Shown here: positions 8,051 through 15,571 of the stretch, piece after piece
How positions within the stretch are numbered: the stretch's first letter is position 1
How the letters are laid out: each line of letters starts with the position of its first letter
Assembly: GCA_003162615.1 (NCBI GenBank)
Contig: PMNG01000204.1
Coordinates: 28,898-46,954 of the forward strand
Origin: Methanothrix sp.
Lineage (GTDB): Archaea > Halobacteriota > Methanosarcinia > Methanotrichales > Methanotrichaceae
Direction of reading: 5' to 3'
Length of the DNA stretch: 18,057 nucleotides
Program-made: the position numbers and the translations under genes
Notes under the pieces: model-generated
Told to the model about the DNA's origin: nothing
Databases searched by the model: none
What the model saw: the letters and a program-made list of their open reading frames with translations, nothing else

Positions 8051-9120
8051 GGAACCGAATCCCTCAGGATTCTTCCGTCCTTGTGCAGCAATACTATCCT
8101 TGTGAAGGGGAGCCTCGATCTTGCTTTTTCAATGGCCGTATTGATGCGCGAATGCTCAGGTTCTCTATCAACCATCTCAGCCACGGTGCGGTAGCCAGTC
8201 TCCTCCAGAACCTCCGGCCAAGCCCACCTAAGGATGAGGGCAGGCAGGCCGCAGAGGATGCTATCCTGCCCCTCATCGAACTGGAGCCTGTCCAGATGGC
8301 TGCCGAGGAGGACGGCCTGATGATCTGGGAAGAGAATCCGGCTGTACTTGAGGCCAGTTCTTCCGGTGGTTACTAGAACTTTTTTTTGCCCTTTAATCTC
8401 CTCATTTCTGCTCGTGGCAAGATGATCGTTCCACGGCTCCACAAATCCAGTCGAGCCCAGGATGGAGATCCCGCCAGCTACGCCGACCTTTGGGTTCAAT
8501 GTGAGAATCGCGATCTCTTTCCCACGCAGCACGGTTAGCTCTACGACTACACCCTTCAGACCAGTCATCTCTAGGCCTTCTTCAATAGCCCTCATGATCT
8601 GTCGACGGGCGGACCTGCTTATCGCAGGCTTGCCTTGTGGGGCACATAGGCCACCTGCCGTGATGCTTCCTATGCCCTCTCCTGCAATCAGCTCAATTCT
8701 TTCGGATTCCCTGGCCTTGGCCAATACCTCGATCCCGTTTGTAATATCGAACTGATGGTCTCCGCCTTCTTTCACTGCTCGGCTGATCCCTGCCCTGGCC
8801 TCCACAGTCAGGGAGACTCTAATGCCTGCCGGAGTCATTACATCTACGATTTCTAATCTTTCACCAGGCTCTAGCGCTAGAGAAAGAACTGCGCCTTTGC
8901 AGGCGGCGGCAGTGGTGGTCCCTGTGGTGTATCCACGCAACAGCATCCTGCCGTCGGATAGAAGAACCCATTTTCCGCTTCTGATCTTGTCCTGAGTGTA
9001 GGGGTCGCCCGAGCGTTCGATCCATTCTTCCGGGATCTCGAACCCGGTCACTGGATCTCTGATAGGACCTATTGCAGGATTTCCATCGCAATCTCTTACC
9101 GAGTCCCTAGTCATAGACAT
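8047..9120 (-). CDS. cbiD: Cobalt-precorrin-5B (C1)-methyltransferase
   Basis: 357 residues, normal for CbiD, which adds the C1 methyl group after extrusion of the C2 unit. The family signature RGYTTGTTTAAACKGA lies at 62-77, preceded by about 60 residues including DPVTGFEIPEEWI. That extension I regard as an archaeal CbiD feature rather than a wrong start. Two in-frame ATGs (9118-9120 and 9112-9114) are close together and neither has a strong ribosome-binding site. A 60-base gap separates it from cbiC upstream, and it overlaps cbiE by 4 bases downstream. Confidence 0.92.
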   Translation of the reverse strand: MSMTRDSVRDCDGNPAIGPIRDPVTGFEIPEEWIERSGDPYTQDKIRSGKWVLLSDGRMLLRGYTTGTTTAAACKGAVLSLALEPGERLEIVDVMTPAGIRVSLTVEARAGISRAVKEGGDHQFDITNGIEVLAKARESERIELIAGEGIGSITAGGLCAPQGKPAISRSARRQIMRAIEEGLEMTGLKGVVVELTVLRGKEIAILTLNPKVGVAGGISILGSTGFVEPWNDHLATSRNEEIKGQKKVLVTTGRTGLKYSRILFPDHQAVLLGSHLDRLQFDEGQDSILCGLPALILRWAWPEVLEETGYRTVAEMVDREPEHSRINTAIEKARSRLPFTRIVLLHKDGRILRDSVP

Positions 9121-9180
9121 CTTTCCGAGCTATCTCATTTGGGCGATGAAGCTTACTTGACTATCAGATCAACCCGTGTA

Positions 9181-9843
9181 TCAGTGGCGGGATCTTTCGA
9201 ACATATTGATTATCTCATTTATGGAGGCAACCGCAATTGGAGTTCCGCCACGGGTCCCCACTGTGGATATGGATGGCACGTCCATGGACCTCAGCCTTTC
9301 TTTGCTCTCGGCTGCGTTCACAAAGCCCACCGGAGTGCCTATGATCAGCCTCGGCTTGGCTTTTCCCGAACTCATCAGATCGCAGAGAGTGAGAAGGGCA
9401 GAAGGAGCGTTCCCTATAACCACTATAGATCCCGTGAGTTCTTCCTGATGTGCCAGGATGCCAGCAGAGGTTCTTGTTATACCTCTTTCACTGGCCAAGT
9501 CGTCGCCCGACCCTATGAAGGATGTAACAGAGCTGTTATGGCCCTTTTTCAGCACTCCTGCTGCCACCATCTTTATGTCAACCAAGATCGGGGAGCTATC
9601 TTCGAGAGCCATGAGGCCCGTTTTCACAGGATCGTGCATGAATCTAAGGATTTCTGCAATGCTCGGGTCGCCCGTGGCGATGACGCACCTCTGCCTGATC
9701 CGATCCTCTGGGCCTGCATCGCCGATGAGGCTGGAGATCAGCTTACGGCTCTTCCTGCTTATCTTCATGGCCTCAGAGGTAGTAGCTCCGATATCAGTAT
9801 ATACTTCGTCCATCATCCTTTTCCCGTCTTCTTTTATCATCAT
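9181..9843 (-). CDS. cbiC: Cobalt-precorrin-8 methylmutase, with Ile at the usual catalytic His
   Basis: 220 residues, typical for CbiC/CobH, which moves the methyl group from C11 to C12 to give cobyrinate. It matches the family along its length: IATGDPSIAEILRF (55-68), GITRTSAG, GNAPSALLTL, GTPVGFVNAAESKE and GTRGGTPIAVA. The segment RQRCVIATGD aligns with the bacterial RVIHTTAD, where the histidine is the catalytic residue; here that position is Ile55. A very strong GGGGGTGA touches the first ATG (9841-9843), so the second ATG (9838-9840) may be the true start. The stop of a small in-frame upstream ORF abuts the start. A TATA box lies about 115 bases upstream. Confidence 0.88.
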   Translation of the reverse strand: MMIKEDGKRMMDEVYTDIGATTSEAMKISRKSRKLISSLIGDAGPEDRIRQRCVIATGDPSIAEILRFMHDPVKTGLMALEDSSPILVDIKMVAAGVLKKGHNSSVTSFIGSGDDLASERGITRTSAGILAHQEELTGSIVVIGNAPSALLTLCDLMSSGKAKPRLIIGTPVGFVNAAESKERLRSMDVPSISTVGTRGGTPIAVASINEIINMFERSRH

Positions 9844-9909
9844 TCACCCCCAACCATCATCAAGCATCAATGACTCGACCTGTAATTCCGTATCTGCATC
9901 GACATCCAT
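9844..9909 (-). other. Possible 21-residue upstream ORF in frame with cbiC
   Basis: Reading left on the minus strand, ATG at 9907-9909 opens an acidic 21-residue peptide (begins MDVDADTELQVE, ends GWG). Its TGA (9844-9846) directly abuts the cbiC ATG in the same frame. The frame stays open upstream for about 30 more codons, but without a start codon. No Shine-Dalgarno is seen. It could be a leader peptide, a relic of a longer cbiC N-terminus, or chance. Confidence 0.2.
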
Positions 9910-9957
9910 ATCAGTTGGAAGGTTAACGGCATCTTCATACGACCGGCAACGTCCTTT

Positions 9958-9970
9958 GGCATTTATATGG
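9958..9970 (-). promoter_or_regulatory. TATA-box promoter for cbiC-cbiD-cbiE
   Basis: The minus strand reads CCATATAAATGCC, a good archaeal box A. Transcription would begin about 25 bases further on (near 9935), leaving a leader of roughly 90 bases before cbiC. It sits in the 250-base gap 9844-10093, the only large gap in the cobalamin cluster, and suggests that cbiCDE forms a separately controlled second half. I see no gene of normal size in this gap. Confidence 0.5.
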
Positions 9971-10093
9971 TTCTTCGTGCTCTTACTTCGTATTGGTTTA
10001 CTATCGTAACTTTATAATCAGTATCGAACTTTCATTATCATTCTCACAGTCGCTCATGAAAATGCCGGCACTCCTTAATCCTTATCAGATCGA

Positions 10094-11515
10094 CTAGTAG
10101 CTGTACTTTGTCTGGTATCCTCTCCGGGTAATTATTCTTCCGTCTTTTATGTAGGAGTCAGCAGAGGCCACAAAGAGGGTAAACCTAAAGCCATTTGGCC
10201 TGGCCTCCATAAGATCAGGTGCGTTCATGACCAAAAAGGTCTCTTCATCCCGGGCTATGTCTCTGGCCAGAACACAGGGCCTCGATAGGTCGATCTCCGT
10301 AAGGATAGCCGTCAGGTCTTGGTCTGCCAGGTTGTAGAGGACCATTCCGAATCCTGCCCTTACCAGTCTTTTGATTCTAGAAGAATCAACCGCACCAGAT
10401 AGCAGCACAAAATCGTTGACCAGAGGTGCTCCGGCTCTGGCAGCCACCGCCGAGAAAGCGCTGACCCCTGGGCAGAGATGTAGATGGCAACCCCTGGACT
10501 CCTCAAAAATCCTCCAGGCCGAGCTGAAAATTGATGGATCGCCACCAGTGAGGATGGATGTCTGCAGACCCCTATCGGATGCTGCATTTGCCTCCACAAA
10601 TCGGAGGGCCATCCTCTGGGCATAGCTTCCTTGGTGAATGATCTTCTCTCCAGGAGAGATACCATTGATTGCCTGTAGGTACCTAGACGCTCCAAATATC
10701 TTGGACGAGCCTTTGAGCAGACTTTCGGCTTCGTATGTCAGTTTATCAGAAGATCCAGGTCCGGTGCCCACGATGTTGATCCTGGCCTGCCTTGATGCGT
10801 TTCCCTTGACCATGCCCGCTCCATCCAGGATAAGGACTGTGAACATGTCAATTCTTTCTTCATGCTCTTCCAGGTCAAGCAGTGCCCCAGCCTTTGTCCA
10901 ATGCAGCTCCTCTCCGGCCCTGGCCACGTTCTTGGCTACCAGCACATCGGTATCCGGGCCGTAGATCTCCAGGGCCTTTTTCATCTGCCAGTCGCGTCTT
11001 CTCGACCGGGGGTTGTAGATAGCGGTAGGCATGCGGTATTCTGCAGCCAGCTTCAATCTCTCCTCGATACAAGACCACGGGGTTAAAAGATCACTGAGGC
11101 TGATCACAGCAACCGATTCTCTGAAGACGATGCCTGCTAGAGCTGCGGCTGCTGCAAAGGAGGTAACCCCGGGCACCACTTCCACGTCGCCGATGTCTTC
11201 CTTTGCAGAAGCCAACTCCAGCCCTAGGCCTGCCATGCCGTAGATGTTGGGGTCGCCGCTACTGACCAGGGCCACCGACCCATCTTTGAGAAGATCCACT
11301 GCAGTCTTGGCCCTGTCCACTTCCTTTCCCATGCTGCTGGATATGACCTGCTTTTTTTCTAGAAGATCTTCGATCAGCTCCAGATATGGCTTATAACCTA
11401 CTACGAAATCCGCACCTTGAACGGCCTTAGCAGCCTGGATGGTCATTTGCTTTCTATCGCCCGGACCTATGCCGACGATGGAGAGCTTATGAGACGGCCT
11501 ATTCACCGATGGCAA
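10094..11515 (-). CDS. cbiH: Tandem CbiH: cobalt-factor III/precorrin-3B C17-methyltransferase fused to a second CbiH-like domain
   Basis: 473 residues, about twice a normal CbiH (about 240). Domain 1 (11-235) looks complete: GIGPGD (15-20), SSGDPNIYGMAG (85-96), PGVTSF (115-120), YNPRSRRR (167-174) and DMFTVLI. It methylates C17 and contracts the ring. Domain 2 (245-473) repeats the plan with GTGPG (250-254), GASRYL, TGGDPSIF (323-330) and PGVSAF (349-354). In domain 2 YNPRSRRR has become YNLADQD, so its activity is doubtful. The normal CbiH tail (TPRGY-like, here TRRGYQTKYSY) is present only after domain 2. A second methylation step, a structural role, or a decayed paralogue are all possible. 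It overlaps cbiG by 17 bases. Confidence 0.88.
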   Translation of the reverse strand: MPSVNRPSHKLSIVGIGPGDRKQMTIQAAKAVQGADFVVGYKPYLELIEDLLEKKQVISSSMGKEVDRAKTAVDLLKDGSVALVSSGDPNIYGMAGLGLELASAKEDIGDVEVVPGVTSFAAAAALAGIVFRESVAVISLSDLLTPWSCIEERLKLAAEYRMPTAIYNPRSRRRDWQMKKALEIYGPDTDVLVAKNVARAGEELHWTKAGALLDLEEHEERIDMFTVLILDGAGMVKGNASRQARINIVGTGPGSSDKLTYEAESLLKGSSKIFGASRYLQAINGISPGEKIIHQGSYAQRMALRFVEANAASDRGLQTSILTGGDPSIFSSAWRIFEESRGCHLHLCPGVSAFSAVAARAGAPLVNDFVLLSGAVDSSRIKRLVRAGFGMVLYNLADQDLTAILTEIDLSRPCVLARDIARDEETFLVMNAPDLMEARPNGFRFTLFVASADSYIKDGRIITRRGYQTKYSY

Positions 11516-12395
11516 TCGTGACCCTCCCGTAAGCCCTCTTTGGCATTACAAGCCTATCCGACAGGGCCAGGGCCGCGGGCTCGGCCACGCCCAAAAGTCC
11601 TAGATCTGAGGCTCTAGATGGCGTTGTTGTCCTTTGAGCGTTCAGGACCTCACTAGAGAGATAGATCACTTCTTTCCCCAAGGATTTAGCCGCCTCATTT
11701 ATCCCCGCTTCATCCTTCTTGAGCCAGGCGGTGGCAAAGACACGAATCTCATCTCGTTTTCGACCAACAGACTTCAAGACAGAGTCAAGGGCCTCCAGCA
11801 CTTCCTGGGCGCTGACGCCCTTTCTTGCTCCCAGGCCAACCACTAAGCCTTTGCCCTTGAGAACGGCAACATCGTTGTCCACGATCACTATCTTCGGGCC
11901 TTTCAGCCTGAGGATGGGCACGTCCTCTTTCAGGAATGCCAGGTTTATCTTTTTTGATGATTCCCGGTTTATGATTCGCGTGCCTAAGGCCGATGCTACC
12001 CCCTCCAAGTTGGGTCTACTGGAAGCGTCGGTAGCAGTGGTTATGGCCGGGTACAGGCCAAGCTTCGCATTGAGGAATAGAGCCAGATCGTTGGCTCCGT
12101 GGTGACCACCGACTACCGGCACGGCGCAATGGAGAGCCGAATCAACTGCCACAACAGGAGTATCCTCCCATTTGTTCTCCAGATGTCCGCAGAGAGATCT
12201 GACCACAATGCCAACAGCCATGACCGCCACCACCAGGTCAAAGCTCTTCAGAACATTGCCTAGGCAGTTGCCGTCGTACAGAACCAGAGACGGTCTGTAA
12301 CAATCCTCGAGAGCCTCGCAGATCTTTTGCCCTGCCTTTTGGTCTCTGGGAAAGACGAAAACCGCTACCGATTCCGGTATAAGTGTGACCTCCAA
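11499..12395 (-). CDS. cbiG: Cobalt-precorrin-5A hydrolase
   Basis: 298 residues. CbiG opens the delta-lactone of cobalt-precorrin-5A and releases acetaldehyde, the C20 extrusion step of the anaerobic pathway. Seen: GIVVRSLCGHL (62-72), VVAVDSALHCAVPVVGGHHGA (81-101) and ITTATD (118-123), followed by a C-terminal CbiG domain (about 180-298) starting at GLGARKGV. The ATG at 12393-12395 lies inside the end of cbiF (31-base overlap). A nearer in-frame start is not obvious, and the first strand of the fold (VAVFVF) begins at residue 10, so this start is plausible. CbiG marks the anaerobic, early-cobalt route. Confidence 0.93.
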   Translation of the reverse strand: MEVTLIPESVAVFVFPRDQKAGQKICEALEDCYRPSLVLYDGNCLGNVLKSFDLVVAVMAVGIVVRSLCGHLENKWEDTPVVAVDSALHCAVPVVGGHHGANDLALFLNAKLGLYPAITTATDASSRPNLEGVASALGTRIINRESSKKINLAFLKEDVPILRLKGPKIVIVDNDVAVLKGKGLVVGLGARKGVSAQEVLEALDSVLKSVGRKRDEIRVFATAWLKKDEAGINEAAKSLGKEVIYLSSEVLNAQRTTTPSRASDLGLLGVAEPAALALSDRLVMPKRAYGRVTIAIGE

Positions 12396-13102
12396 AAGCC
12401 GGTCCTGCTAACCACTCTGCCCACCAGTATCAGAGCGCTGCGATTTATGCCAGCCTGTTCCACCTGGTCCGCAATGTTTAGAAGGTTTCCGATCAGGATC
12501 CTCTGGTCAGGCCAGGAGGCGTGAAAGATCACAGCAACTGGCGTTTCCGTAGGCAGCTTTAGAGACTTGACGACCTCTCTTATCCTGTCAGTTCCCAGGA
12601 ATATGGCCATGGTGGAACCGTGCTGGGACAGTGAGGAGAGTTCGTCTTGCTCCAGGGTGTTGCCCGCGGGCCTGGTTATTATGAGAGATTCGGAGATGCC
12701 CTTGAGGGTCAGCTGGGTCTTCAAGGCAGCCGAGGCTGCGAAGAGCGAGGAGACGCCTGGAACGACCTCTACTTCTACACCGGCCTCTTCAAGTGGCTGC
12801 ATCTGCTCCAGGATGGCCCCGTAAAGCGACGGGTCGCCGCTGTGCAGCCTGACAACCCTTTTTCCAGACCGCAGGGCTTGCAGCATAAGCTCGGTGGTCC
12901 GCTCCAGGGAGAGCTGGCTGCTGTCCACTAGCTCTGCCTTAAGGCCATCCAGTAGTTCGGGGTTTACAAGGGATCCGGCGTAGATGATGAGGTCAGCTTC
13001 CTCGATCAACTTATGGCCCTTGACTGTGATCAGCTCTGGATCGCCGGGGCCGGCTCCGACGAAGTAGATCTTCGGTCTCCTGTGTTTTTCTTTCTCCCTC
13101 AT
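12365..13102 (-). CDS. cbiF: Cobalt-precorrin-4 (C11)-methyltransferase
   Basis: 245 residues, normal for CbiF/CobM. The family hallmarks are all present: IYFVGAGPGDPELITVKG (12-29), IIYAGSLVNPELL (39-51), HSGDPSLYGAI (87-97), VVPGVSSLFAA and SLIITRPAGNT. It transfers a methyl group from S-adenosylmethionine to C11. The start overlaps the cbiL stop by ATGA (13099-13102). Among the corrin methyltransferases in this window it is the most typical in sequence. Confidence 0.95.
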   Translation of the reverse strand: MREKEKHRRPKIYFVGAGPGDPELITVKGHKLIEEADLIIYAGSLVNPELLDGLKAELVDSSQLSLERTTELMLQALRSGKRVVRLHSGDPSLYGAILEQMQPLEEAGVEVEVVPGVSSLFAASAALKTQLTLKGISESLIITRPAGNTLEQDELSSLSQHGSTMAIFLGTDRIREVVKSLKLPTETPVAVIFHASWPDQRILIGNLLNIADQVEQAGINRSALILVGRVVSRTGFWRSHLYRNR

Positions 13103-13719
13103 CTTACTCTCCGGGCGTACAGGACGCTGAAGTAATCGCTCCGTTCGGGCATCTCATCAGCCAGCTTTGCCCGGACTACCTCCTCCTCTGCTGTGCACAA
13201 CTTTGTGCCCAGGATGAACTGGCCGAACCCCTTCTCCTCCAGGTCTCGAGATATTTTCCTTGGCTTGGTTGCCTTTATCCGGATGACTGTGTCCTGATCC
13301 GAGCCGTCGGAGACCAGGAAGGACTTATCCAGGCCTACGCCGAACCTGGAGGCTAGGGCAGGAACTATGCCCACTCCTGGAATGGTATCCACTTCCACAT
13401 TTGGATATTTTTGATTCATAACTCTTTTCAAGTGGGTAAAGGTGGAGAACGTGTTGATGTCTCCCACACAGGCAAAGCCAGTGAGTGCCGTGGCTGCGTA
13501 GCCAGCTATGATATCTGCATTCCTGGACCAGATCTCCTCCAGCTTGGTCTCGTCTCCGATCATGGGAAAGTCCAGGATCTCCGGTTGGCAGTAAGCCATA
13601 GCTAGGTTGGCGGCCATCTCTCCAGGCACGAATACTTTCGATGAGCTGCGTAGGGCTTCTACCGTTTTCAGAGTCAGTAGACCCGGATCGCCAGGGCCCA
13701 AAGAGATGCCGATCAGCAC
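13099..13719 (-). CDS. cbiL: Cobalt-factor II/precorrin-2 C20-methyltransferase
   Basis: 206 residues, slightly shorter than many bacterial CbiL/CobI (about 230). It adds the C20 methyl, the first methylation unique to the corrin branch. Visible: ISLGPGDPGLLTLKTVEAL (5-23), VGDINTFSTF (85-94) at the place of the usual GDPxxYST motif, and TIPGVGIVPALASRFG. GDINTF for GDPxxY is a deviation that should be compared with other archaeal CbiL. It overlaps cbiT by 7 bases upstream and cbiF by 4 downstream. Confidence 0.9.
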   Translation of the reverse strand: MLIGISLGPGDPGLLTLKTVEALRSSSKVFVPGEMAANLAMAYCQPEILDFPMIGDETKLEEIWSRNADIIAGYAATALTGFACVGDINTFSTFTHLKRVMNQKYPNVEVDTIPGVGIVPALASRFGVGLDKSFLVSDGSDQDTVIRIKATKPRKISRDLEEKGFGQFILGTKLCTAEEEVVRAKLADEMPERSDYFSVLYARRVR

Positions 13720-14300
13720 TTGCCCACCACCATGAAAATGGGGTTGATAGACTTCAAAGCGAAGTCACCGGCCAGCTCGTAGCCTCTGGATATCTGTATC
13801 TGTAGCAGCTCCTGAAATACTCCGCCATTTTTCATCAACTCCGTCATCTTTGAGGCCATTCCTATCCTAGCCAGGTCGGCGATAATGATGCAGCCGGGCG
13901 CAGCTCTTTCCAGGATTTTAGGAAAGAAAACCTCGATCTGGCGAGTGCCGCCTACGAAACACCTGTCAATCCGTGGTATCTCCGGCAGAAGATCGGAAGC
14001 ATCGCCGCAGAGGAATATACCTCCAGGAACCTTGACTTTAGAGGCTTCCACTGCCTCTTTCCGAACGTCTATCCCATATATCCTGTCGGTGTAACGGGAG
14101 GCTGCCAGGGAGACGGCACCAGAACCGCAACCAAGGTCAAGGAACACATTGCCGGGAAGTATGTTCAGCTTCCCCATGGCGATGTGGATGTTTTCCTCCT
14201 GGGTGGCGGTGCCTGGAAGCTTCATGGAATTGAAGATGAAAGGAACGGATATAAGTTTAATCCAAGTGGATTTGTCTCTAGTAAAATTAATTGAAGTCAT
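13713..14300 (-). CDS. cbiT: Cobalt-precorrin-6B (C15)-methyltransferase, decarboxylating
   Basis: 195 residues with a Rossmann-fold methyltransferase core: FLDLGCGSGAVSLAA (53-67), YGIDVRKEAVEAS (75-87) and a FVGGTRQIEVF segment matching the FVGGSGG region of CbiT. It methylates C15 and removes the C12 acetate carboxyl. The substrate-side motif usually written PxTKEE reads GTATQEE here. It is the first cbi gene of the cluster. The ATG at 14298-14300 lacks a good ribosome-binding site (only TAGGG nearby). An internal ATG (residue 26, just before KLPGT) would also keep the core. It lies 57 bases after the nuclease-like gene, so they may share a transcript. Confidence 0.88.
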   Translation of the reverse strand: MTSINFTRDKSTWIKLISVPFIFNSMKLPGTATQEENIHIAMGKLNILPGNVFLDLGCGSGAVSLAASRYTDRIYGIDVRKEAVEASKVKVPGGIFLCGDASDLLPEIPRIDRCFVGGTRQIEVFFPKILERAAPGCIIIADLARIGMASKMTELMKNGGVFQELLQIQISRGYELAGDFALKSINPIFMVVGKC

Positions 14301-14357
14301 AAGCCCTAGCCGAGAAGATCTCTTTAGAACGGGATTAGCTGACTGAATTCGACCGGC

Positions 14358-14909
14358 CTAATCCGAATCAGGATCGGATTCGCTGCTTAGGAAATCCAGA
14401 TCAGAACAATCGAGCTTGAGGTCGAAGTAACCGGATATCCTGACGATGTCCAGGTGGGAGATCTCATAAGCGCCTCCTTTTCTTTCCAGGGGTGGGTTAT
14501 TCTCGATCTCTCCCAAGGCAAGGCCGACCTCCCCAGCCTTGAAACGCTGGTAGACCTGTCCCCAAGGCACAAGGTGAGCGGTTCGCGCAGTGCCTGCTCC
14601 GTGCCGCAGCTCGACTGCCAGAATCCCTTTTCTCCCCGAGCGGATGATGAATTCCGTCTCTCTTGCGAGCTGGTGGTTGCCTGCGGCCAAGCTGAAGTGC
14701 TGCTTGAAGTAAAGGGATTTTGTCTTGCGGGCATCAATGCTCTTGCATTCGATGGCTAAGTAGTACTCAGGATTTCTCGAATCAACTAGAATGTCTACAA
14801 GCTGAGAAGCGAAGCGCGACTGCTTTAGTCGGTAGGCTATGGCGTGAATTCCTTCTCTCTCGAAGAATGAGTTCAGCGCAGCGGTCAGCGCCCATTCGAA
14901 GTCGCCCAT
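14358..14909 (-). CDS. Putative PD-(D/E)XK nuclease, archaeal Holliday-junction-resolvase-like
   Basis: 183 residues. An early glutamate (Glu5), then VDILVDS (Asp39), then YLAIECKSI (Glu54-Cys-Lys56) form the E..D..ExK arrangement of PD-(D/E)XK nucleases. Size and order resemble archaeal Hjc-type resolvases, but the C-terminal 70 residues, with an acidic tail (SSESDPDSD), do not fit Hjc closely. An Hjc-like or unknown DNA-repair nuclease is the best guess; target and activity are unknown. There is no signal peptide or membrane segment. It lies upstream of cbiT in the same direction with a 57-base gap, and is divergent from the small membrane ORF at 15071. The start ATG has GAAGATGAT just before it. 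Confidence 0.6.
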   Translation of the reverse strand: MGDFEWALTAALNSFFEREGIHAIAYRLKQSRFASQLVDILVDSRNPEYYLAIECKSIDARKTKSLYFKQHFSLAAGNHQLARETEFIIRSGRKGILAVELRHGAGTARTAHLVPWGQVYQRFKAGEVGLALGEIENNPPLERKGGAYEISHLDIVRISGYFDLKLDCSDLDFLSSESDPDSD

Positions 14910-15070
14910 ATCATCTTCCCAAGAATTTCATCTCTCTAAAAAGATGTTCTAACCTAAATCTCCTTTGCTGCAAGGCTGGTATTACTTTCGCTCCAGGCGT
15001 CCACCATCGGTTTATCAACAGCCAGAGACATAATTGAGATGCTTGCAGATCTGGCAGGCAGGAAGATGAG

Positions 15071-15304
15071 ATGGTTGTGGGAAGAACTTTGTGGGATCTT
15101 ATATGGGAGATGATACAGAACCCCAGGCTGAGGGCATCGTTCTTAGCAGTGCTCATCCTTCTAGAGGTTGCTTTAATAATACTGGCTCTGTTGATCCATG
15201 ACGGCTTGCTGACCATGAAGTTCAGCCTTGGAGGCTTTGACGTTGAGGTTCCTCGACGAAGCGCAGCTTTTACTGGTTTTTGGTTGAGAATGTTTCTTCG
15301 TTAA
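15071..15304 (+). CDS. Small single-pass membrane protein, unknown
   Basis: 77 residues with one clear transmembrane segment (about 23-43, SFLAVLILLEVALIILALL). It is flanked by an N-terminal part with charged residues (NPRLRAS) and a C-terminal part (FSLGGFDVEVPRRS). The ATG at 15071 follows GGAAGATGAG. I do not recognise the family. An opposing ORF covers part of the same region, but this strand gives the more protein-like product and the better start. No partner gene suggests a role. Confidence 0.45.
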   Translation: MVVGRTLWDLIWEMIQNPRLRASFLAVLILLEVALIILALLIHDGLLTMKFSLGGFDVEVPRRSAAFTGFWLRMFLR

Positions 15305-15458
15305 CCGATTTTCCATTTGTATTTCGAAGGAATGGTTCTTGCTTGCTTTTCAACAAAATATCGCTCAATGTCGCTCAAAATATTTAATTATCAAACCGGG
15401 CGATATCTAATCTCTTGAACCTAGAAGCAATAAACAAAAAATACAGCATGAAGATCTG

Positions 15459-15571
15459 TTGACGCTGGCCAAGAGTATGGCGTAAGCACCTATGCGTCAA
15501 GAAAATGGACTTATTAAGGCGTTGCCCGCCGGAGGCGCAGGCCGAGCTGGAAGGCAAGTAGATCCATTTTC
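15459..15571. other. Candidate structured RNA or small mobile remnant: two abutting nested hairpins
   Basis: Hairpin A: TTGACGC (15459-15465) pairs with GCGTCAA (15494-15500), with an inner GCCA/TGGC stem (15468-15471 with 15478-15481). Hairpin B begins at the very next base: GAAAATGGA (15501-15509) pairs with TCCATTTTC (15563-15571), with an inner TTGCC/GGCAA (15522-15526 with 15553-15557). The island is GC-rich in an AT-rich setting. It does not fit tRNA. An H/ACA-type guide RNA or MITE-like remnant is possible but unproven, and the strand is undecided. Confidence 0.3.

Noticed and set aside
9139..10009. Long plus-strand ORFs (244 and 183 residues) across cbiC and its upstream gap
   Set aside because: They are antisense to the well-supported cbiC, have no family-like motifs and are rich in His/Ser/Pro as expected for shadow frames.
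9844..10093. Cobalamin riboswitch before cbiC
   Set aside because: No B12-box-like sequence or matching stem arrangement seen; such riboswitches are not typical of archaea.
14911..15216. Minus-strand ORF of 101 residues upstream of the nuclease-like gene
   Set aside because: Overlaps the small membrane ORF on the other strand, has no good ribosome-binding site and no family-like features. It cannot be fully excluded.
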